Source: Diatrype stigma (lineage: Eukaryota > Ascomycota > Sordariomycetes > Xylariales > Diatrypaceae). From it: a DNA stretch of 64,000 nt. The translations under genes and the position numbers were made by a program. Shown piece after piece: positions 57,537-64,000 of the stretch; position 1 is the stretch's first letter, and the number at the start of each line of letters is the position of its first letter. The notes beneath the pieces are model-generated. The model saw only the letters and a program-made list of their open reading frames with translations, ran no database searches and had not been told where the DNA came from. The DNA is taken from positions 186,001 to 250,000 of the forward strand of contig JAKJXP020000056.1 of NCBI GenBank assembly GCA_022225965.2, written 5' to 3'.

Positions 57537-58596
57537 ACTGGAAGATAAAGGTTCGCAAAGCTGACCGGGTTTAAGGATAATGGATGCAGTTCGGCGTATT
57601 TCGTATTAAATATTAAGTTTTATGTAATGTAAACCGCACGGCAGCTGATACTAGTAAAGTCCCGAGACTGGGTGAATGGACGGACACTGGTGGGATAAGG
57701 TACGGAAAGTGGTCGTTAAAGAGATTCATGCGGAAGATAATAACCGCTTCCCCCTTTTCTGGAGACCACAACAGCGCCCGAAAGGCGGAGGCTACCTTTA
57801 TTATATGCGACAATGTCGAAAACGGTTGAGACAGACGTCAGGAACAAGCCGGCCGTTTGGCGAATGTATGGCAATAAGTCAGACTTTCTCAAATATAGAT
57901 GAGACACGAATTCCAGGCGCGCTCAAGAGGTACCCAAGCAGGCAAGGTAGTTACCCAGGTGGTATGTGAAGGAAATTGAGGAAGTCGAGCTGTACTACGT
58001 AGCTGGCTGTAGCTATTCGGCAGGTCTGAATGGAGCTCTGGCTCAGGTCTAGAGCAAAGGGAAGGAAGAGGGGCCGCAAACCAGGACGGCTGGACAGGAC
58101 GGCTGGACGGGAAGAACAAGACGGCAATATGGATATGTACTTGAGTATGCAAATGCAAAATGCAAAACGAAAAAGAATACCTAGGGACTTGATTCGACGG
58201 ATATGTATGTGACAAGTGGGCTACCTCTCGTTTATATATAACCTAGTATATATAACCTAGGGCTTGACGCTTGACAATAATATAACAATGGTAAAGGGAA
58301 TCGGATAATAATCCTTCAATGGTAGTGGCATAAGCATGAAAGTAGGTGCCTGGATGGGCTTGTGTTGGTGTGTAGGCGTGGACGTCCTATCAGCGTGAAG
58401 GGAGCGTGGAGGTATGAAAAGCTGCAGCAAATCAATGATGAGGGTGATGAATGAATGATGAATTAGGTATGGGGTTACGTGTCAAACGAATAGGGAAACG
58501 GTCGTTGGAGCGCCAAGTACAGGTCGCATTGCATGCGGGTGTTCCATCAGGCGTGTACGGAGGTATGTACGGAGGTATGTAGCAGTCGTAGGTACT

Positions 58597-58629
<33 letters not shown>

Positions 58630-59457
58630 TACCTGTAGCCTGTAGGTATGTAGGCATCGATTAAGGTTCTCGGGAGGTTCGCTGGCGACTCAGCCTTACA
58701 CACATAGCTGACGACGGGTAAGCTTCATCTAGGCTGTGCTGCTGAATAGTACTAGTAGTAGTACAGTAGTTGGTAGGTTATAAGTCCCCAAGGTTGATAA
58801 CGTATTCGCAGTTAGGACGAATGTTAGGACGAATGAAGATTCCTGCCGTTTCGGATCTCAAGACGCGTGTCGGTTTCACTTGCTGGGAGAGATAGACGGC
58901 GTAAATAGAAGAAATAATTCCCGGTGCCTGAGCGTCTATTGCGACAGCGGCTTGGTTTTTGGCCGCCAATTTGCCAAAGGAGTGGCCTTGCTCCTTGGTC
59001 TATGCGTTGAATTGGCCAACTACATGTAGCCAAGCGCCAGCCAGGATGCCCAAGGGTGCCAGGGTGCAGGTGCCAGGGGGCCAGGGTCACATGGTTCGAT
59101 GGATCTGGAAGAATAATTCTATGCACTTATCCAGAACATCCATGCCATAAGATGCATAGTATACTACGAGGTAGAACGGGATTTATAATGGAAATGCCTC
59201 CCTCTATACCACTATGGTAACTACCTACATAGTATAACATGGTACGCGGGAAAGAGCGTGAGATTTTAGTCCGTCACTATCTACATATGGAAATAGTGTC
59301 TTCTACCAGACCAGAGTCACCGGGCTTAATGTATGTATACTAACCACACTAACCAGATAGCGAGTAGATCCGGCATCCGAGGAGATAAATAGGAGGGGTT
59401 TCGTTCTCTGATCCCACCTGTAGCTTTCGTTCGCTACCTACTTATGTAGTCCCCACC
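57537..59457. other. Divergent intergenic region between the PH-domain and MAPEG genes
   Basis: About 1.9 kb. It contains GGAGGTATGTAC and GGCAGTAGGCGGTAGGCAGCAGG direct repeats near 58560-58625 and TAGTAGTAGTA near 58745-58765. No ORF is supported. Confidence 0.5.
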
Positions 59458-59973
59458 ATGGCCTCCCTCAGCTCCACGCTCGGCCTCCGCGCCGCCTCTT
59501 CAGCCCTACTGGACACGGCCACCAACCATGCGCCCGCCTACCTCTGCTTCCACTTCATATTTGCGTACGCGGTCCTCTCGTCGCGTCCGCTCAAGCAGTG
59601 GTACGGCCTCGACCACAACGAGTCCCCTAGGTACGACCTGCTCAAATACGGCGACGCCGCCGTGGCCTCGGGAACGATCACCCAGGCCCAGCTGGAAATG
59701 ATGCGCCGCGCCGAGGCAGCCTCCGCCAATGCCGTCGAGAACTACACCTTCTTCGTGGCCGCCATGAGCTTTGCGACCTTGGCCGGTTTGGAGCGCGATG
59801 TCATCAACAAAGCCGGTCTGGTCTACACGATTGCGAGGGTCGCGTACGCGGCTGCGTATATCCTGATCGGCCACCCGCTATGGTGCCAAGTCAGGGGCTT
59901 TACTTGGTGGGTTGGTAATAGCAGCTGTTTATATTTGCTCTGGGAGGCTTCCGGAAAGTTGAACAGGCGATAA
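59458..59973 (+). CDS. MAPEG-family membrane protein
   Basis: Single exon, 171 aa, ATG at 59458 in an ACCATGG context. MAPEG proteins are four-helix membrane enzymes of eicosanoid and glutathione metabolism; fungal members are mostly uncharacterised and probable ER or mitochondrial membrane glutathione-linked enzymes (inferred). Motifs are the MRRAEAASANAVENYTFFVAAM segment with conserved N and E residues before helix 2, and VYTIARVAYAAAYILIG, corresponding to the RxxY helix. Hydrophobic helices are at about residues 25-42, 95-112, 118-140 and 148-162. The length fits the family (about 150-170 aa). No introns or neighbours suggest a pathway. Confidence 0.8.
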   Translation: MASLSSTLGLRAASSALLDTATNHAPAYLCFHFIFAYAVLSSRPLKQWYGLDHNESPRYDLLKYGDAAVASGTITQAQLEMMRRAEAASANAVENYTFFVAAMSFATLAGLERDVINKAGLVYTIARVAYAAAYILIGHPLWCQVRGFTWWVGNSSCLYLLWEASGKLNRR

Positions 59974-60922
59974 GGCCGATGTCGGTTGGAAGAATGCACT
60001 GCTCTCTTCACGCGCGTGTACCTAATTACCACCCATGGCTACCTATATCCTCCTTATAAAACCTAGGCCAGGACTAGATCTAGATCAAATTTGTCAAGAA
60101 TGAAGACATTCCACCCAGCTTGAATCGCCAAGATTCGATGTCCCTTGCTTATGTTCTACTGAGTTCCGTGATAAGGGGTTGACGAATCCAGGAACGCAAC
60201 TTAGTATCCTTCCTACCGTAGTTCCAGTGATCTATGTGCCACTAACTAGGGGGTCTCCTTTTTCAGTAGCTCGCGTTCCTTCATGTGTATAACAAAGCAA
60301 CATACGGTAGAGGAGGCCAAGGATCATACTCAGAGACACCATATGAGCTATCTAATAAAATGCCCATCGGTATCAGAACCATAATTCAAGTTCACTATAT
60401 TCATCGACATCGGCATAATATGCTTTAGTGGATAGCCCGTGCCTGCTTCTAAAGGTCTGTAGAATGTCTATGACTACCCCTAGAATATCACCGACTAATG
60501 AAGCATATGATTCTGACGATTTCTGTTGCTGTTTCTGTTTCTGTATCGATTATTTCTGGGATCTCATTGCAATTCTATATTTCCCTTCCCAGGCTACGCC
60601 GAACTATTCATGAATTCCCTCTTGCTGCATAGCACCTTCACTTCCGCCTTTGTGTGGTTTTGCCGGCCCGTTCTTTGTTGAAGACAGCTTGACAGCTCCA
60701 TATCAAGCCTAAACCAAATCTAAGAGGGAGGCTATTTGCATACTCCTTTGTGTTGGTTACCCTATCCGGAAGTCATACTTCTCGGTTAGCTGGCTTCCTG
60801 AAAGCAATTCGTACATTCTGCTGCTTGTCCAGAGCTCTCCATACTCGTTGCTTGCCCAGTAATCAGGATAGGCATTGGCCAACGCTCATCCAAGAGATAG
60901 ACCCTTTACATATACATGCGTA
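59974..60922. other. Intergenic between the MAPEG gene and the kinase-like gene
   Basis: About 0.95 kb with no supportable ORF. A CTGTTGCTGTTTCTGTTTCTGTAT repeat is near 60524-60547. Confidence 0.5.
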
Positions 60923-62539
60923 ATGGCGAGTGACTGGAGGGCAGAGAGAGACAGAGCGATAGCTGAAAAAGCTAGACGTGAGGAAGAGAAAAATATAGAA
61001 ATAAGAGAAAAGGTCAAACACTACTTCCAAGAGCAACACGGACTTACGGTAGGTAGGGCTCTCATTCGTCCATATCCACATCTTCCGCATCTACTACAAT
61101 CTCCGTTGTCCTTTCGACACCTTGAGAATCATACACACGTGCCTGGGTTTGATACCACACCTGCGCTCCCCAAAAAAGAAAGCATTGGCTAAGATAACGT
61201 ACAGTGGGTGAAGAAACTGGGAAGTGGGAACAATGCCGAGACCCATCATTTCAGGGAATACAGGAATGGGAGATATATACGCAGGTTGGCCGTCAAGATA
61301 GCGACGAACGACGACACCGCGAGAGATATACGGAACGAGCTCTCGACCCTGCAAAACTTCGAAAGCGCCTGGCATGTCAACTCAACGGTGGCGCCGACAG
61401 GTTCGATCGACGAAGCCAGCTTGCCTCAACTAGTCGTGGCAATCGAGTATTGCGACAATGGGACCGTGCAACAGCTGATGCAAAGGCTCAGGAGAGCCGG
61501 AATCCAGTTACCTAACCGGATGCTCTGGGCCATGTTTCTCTGCTGTAAGTCGGGGGGTTTCCAGGACCGTTGGCGGCTTGCTTGACTTTGACTTGTTTCT
61601 GATGATCAACTACTGCCAGTCACGAGGATGTGCGTCGCTTTCGCATACCCGCCTTGGGGCGCACGGGGATCCCCGGTGGAAAGGGAGAGGATCCCAAGCA
61701 ACAAGTTTCCCACACCGTTCATCCACAACGACATACACGATGAAAACATAATGCTCGATGATTGGTGGCCAGGGGATTCGGAACACGGCCTCACTCCGAT
61801 TCTCAAGGTGAGCCAATTTGCCCCTTGATACAACCCGGATCGCGATGCTTCCCCCCTTTCTTCCTCTGCTTCTTGCCTTTACGAACTAACACATCCCAGT
61901 GCATCGATTTTGGCAAAGCGGGATCGTGGCCCGACAAGACCGTGTAAGTCGAAATCTAGAAACGAGGAGATTGGAATAAGAAACTAATGCCACATGGCAT
62001 ATAGTAACCAGGCCATTTGGCAGAATGTCGACGACGTCGCAAAGGTGAACCTTCCTCAACCCCTGTTGAATAAGCATTTCTGACAGCTGGTATGAAAACA
62101 GGTCATGTCCGCCTTGATAGTGGGCAGATATACGCCCTGGGAGGATGTACTTGATCAAGTTAATATACCAGCACTCGGGAGGCGGGTCCAGGTCAAGCTA
62201 CACCCGGAGCTGAGGAAGGACTACATCGACAAGGATCTGATGGACTTGCTTGTTCGATGTCAAGCTACCAACGAACAGGACCGGCCGCTGCTGGAGGAGC
62301 TACAGAAGACAGTGGAAGATGCCGTCGCCCGGCCCGCGAGCTACTACTCCAACATCCCCGGGATCGATCCCTCCAAAGAGACCGACGAAGCCATCACTGG
62401 GATCATCCAGAACTACGTCTTGAACGAGACGAGTTACTTCTGGCCCTCTGATATACCGCTCCCTGACGCCCCTGATACCCCTATTGCTTTGACTCCTCTC
62501 AATGTCCCTCTCCCTGCGAGTCCGATTTCACCTCTTTAA
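60923..62539 (+). CDS. Divergent fungal protein kinase-like protein
   Basis: Exons are 60923-61048, 61205-61544, 61620-61807, 61900-61943, 62005-62044 and 62102-62539; 391 aa. All donors are GTRNGT-like and all phases agree. Exon 1 codes a charged helix (MASDWRAERDRAIAEKARR). The kinase fold then appears: WVKKLGSGNNAETHHF as a weak P-loop, RLAVKIA with the ATP lysine, and VVAIEYCDNGTVQQLMQRL as the hinge. The catalytic loop is FIHNDIHDENIML: Asp and Asn are kept, but HRD reads HND and the following Lys is His. CIDFGKAGSW is the DFG motif. The loop-to-DFG segment is interrupted by an intron-flanked insert. The C-terminal lobe has DLLVRCQATNEQDRP, like the usual RP motif before the end. It fits the expanded fungal 'kinase-like' families rather than a named kinase; activity is uncertain. 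Confidence 0.75.
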
Positions 62540-63058
62540 TGATATCATGGCCATCGGGCATACCACGAAGATAGAGTGAAGAAACATAGATGATTCAAAT
62601 TCAACGCATATAATTAAAGATCTATCCACCCCATCTAGAATAAGTTAGTATCAAATCATGTGTTGCCGTTGTGCAAACTTCAAACCGTGAATAGGGGAAT
62701 ACCGAAGTTGATGTCTGACCAACACAGCGACGGCAGACTGGTCGAGTCAAGCCTATCACGGAGACTAGCACCTAAAATCCACCCTGCCTATTCATGCAAA
62801 CAAACAATTAAATAACCAGCTCAGGGGGTATCAATATTGATCGCTCGCTATCTATCTATGTACAATACATATCTATCTTCCGCCGGTAGTATCTCTTGTT
62901 TCCGGCCATGCCTAGCTGTCCACCAGCCGACCTAGTGAGTGTAACGAGCGCTATGCTGCGATCAGGCCCCGCTGCTAACCTTAGGTGTCTACTTCATTGA
63001 TTGGTTTTATCGCTGAATCTTTTTACAAACATACTTATTACACACCCGTATCAACCCT
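62540..63058. other. Convergent intergenic region between the kinase-like gene and the IRS4-like gene
   Basis: About 0.5 kb of facing 3' flanks with no gene seen. Confidence 0.5.
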
Positions 63059-64000
63059 TTACTTCCCCTTCACCCCCTTCACCCTAACCCTCACGCCCGC
63101 GCCGCTCCGGGCGCTGCTCCAGACGCTGTCGGAGACCTTGCGGGGGATCTTGCGGCCGCGGAGGCGCTGGTCGACGAGCCACGTGCCGACGACGAACTCG
63201 GCGCGGTCGAGGGCGCCGCGGCCGCGCACGTCCACGAGGTCCCAGACCTCGGCGAGCTCGTCAGCCGGCAAGCGGCTGCGCGCCCAGAGGTCGCGCACCA
63301 CCACGTTGGCTACTAGGTCGCCGTCGCCCTCACCGTCGCCGTCGTATGATTTCGTTATAATCAGATCTCTGCTGCTGCTGGTGCTGGTGTTGTTGCTTAC
63401 TTCGGTCGATACCGCTCTCGGTGGTGCATCGCGGCTTGCCCGTGTCGGGGGTTGTTGGGTCTGGCTCAAGCTCCGGCTCTGGCTTGAGCCTAAGCCTAGG
63501 CTTTGGCTTTGGTTAGGAGGGGTCCGTTGCTGTGATGCCCCGGCCCTATCCCCGGCCCTTTTCCCATCTACCAGTAGGTACCCCCGATTGCTCGCCCAGA
63601 CGCCCTCGTACCGCTTCCGCTCGCGCGGCGTGATCTCCTCGCGCCAGCGCTTGCGCTGGCCCTCGTGGTGGGCGTGCTTGCCCTTCTGGCCGAACGGCTT
63701 CTTGCGGTGGCGATGCTTGTGGCGGCGGGTCGCCTCGCTGTCCTCGTCGTCCGATTTGTTTTTGCCCTTCCCGGAGGACGGGGGCTCACGTAACGTCTGG
63801 CGCATGCGTAGGGGGGTATGCCGCCGCGACGGCGGTGGAGAAGGTGGCTTCTTGCTGGTGGACGAGGACATGGATGGGGTGAGGCGCGAGGTCGCAAGGG
63901 ACCCCGCTACGATGGCATTCGTGAGCGAATCTAGAGGTATGCCAGTGCTCTGCTGCTTCTGCTGCTGCTGCCGTTGGGGAAGGGGAGGTGGTGCGAGCAG
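63059..64000 (-). CDS. IRS4: Irs4-like EH-domain protein, C-terminal part (partial at right edge)
   Basis: Irs4/Tax4 proteins bind and activate the inositol 5-phosphatase Inp51 and affect PI(4,5)P2, rDNA silencing and autophagy in yeast (family knowledge). The frame is open to base 64000, so the N-terminus is outside; 313 residues are visible. The window-edge part reads a Gln run, then STGIPLDSLTNAIVAGSLAT and a Ser/Pro linker. Next are a basic stretch, RWREEITPRERKRYEGVWASNRG, a disordered linker, and the EH domain at the C-terminus: VRDLWARSRLPADELAEVWDLVD with EF-hand-like DVRGRGALDRAEFVVGTWLVDQ. It ends KIPRKVSDSVWSS plus a basic tail. The ERKRYEGVWA box together with the terminal EH domain is specific to Irs4. 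The ATG at 63871 is internal, as conserved-looking sequence precedes it. Confidence 0.85.
   Translation of the reverse strand: MLAPPPLPQRQQQQKQQSTGIPLDSLTNAIVAGSLATSRLTPSMSSSTSKKPPSPPPSRRHTPLRMRQTLREPPSSGKGKNKSDDEDSEATRRHKHRHRKKPFGQKGKHAHHEGQRKRWREEITPRERKRYEGVWASNRGYLLVDGKRAGDRAGASQQRTPPNQSQSLGLGSSQSRSLSQTQQPPTRASRDAPPRAVSTEVSNNTSTSSSRDLIITKSYDGDGEGDGDLVANVVVRDLWARSRLPADELAEVWDLVDVRGRGALDRAEFVVGTWLVDQRLRGRKIPRKVSDSVWSSARSGAGVRVRVKGVKGK

Noticed and set aside
1..64000. CRISPR array, prokaryotic operon or defence island
   Set aside because: No spaced direct repeats, ribosome binding sites or polycistronic layout are seen; intron-bearing fungal genes show the window is eukaryotic.

Overview
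The window comes from the nuclear genome of a filamentous ascomycete, most likely a sordariomycete (Pezizomycotina). The signs are short introns (about 50-310 bp) with GTRNGT-type donors and CTAAC-type branch points, a dispersed 5S rRNA gene, fungal-type orthologues (Tup1/RCO-1, Rmp1, Sat4/Hal4-like kinase, Bet5, Pex3, Atg101, Irs4), a GH5 secreted glucanase, and a Ty1/copia retroelement with RIP-like damage. The genus cannot be named from the sequence alone.

Layout, left to right. 1-1362 (+): 3' part of the TUP1 corepressor gene. 2002-2120 (+): a variant but structurally intact 5S rRNA gene, tail to tail with RMP1 (2212-3451, -), an RNase MRP subunit. 6786-8360 (-): a SAT4/HAL4-type kinase. 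8361-20722: about 12 kb with no supportable gene. 20723-21778 plus 28518-28535 (+): a BTB/POZ gene with a nonsense codon at position 50, whose last few codons are split by a 6.7-kb copia element (21779-28512). That element has 425-bp LTRs, a GGGAT target-site duplication, a half-tRNA-type primer site and one gag-pol frame broken by six stops. 28536-30221: intergenic, with a GATAA minisatellite.

From about 30 kb a conserved core follows: a CaMKK/Ssp1-type kinase (30222-33305, -), TRAPP subunit BET5 (34708-35614, +), peroxin PEX3 (36949-39021, -), autophagy gene ATG101 (40304-41485, +) and a forkhead transcription factor (42536-44821, -). After about 5 kb of intergenic DNA come a hypothetical protein (49756-50631, -), a secreted GH5 glucanase (51536-53100, -), a protein with two PH domains (56186-57536, -), a MAPEG membrane protein (59458-59973, +), a divergent kinase-like protein (60923-62539, +) and the C-terminal part of an IRS4-like EH-domain protein (63059-64000, -, runs off the edge).

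The genes are unrelated monocistronic housekeeping and signalling units and show no cluster logic. The most notable features are the copia insertion into the BTB gene (removing the element in silico restores a 5-residue tail and stop), the 5S isotype with coordinated helix changes, and a frame-preserving, stop-free intron inside the SAT4-like kinase domain. I did not find a convincing new multi-gene system.
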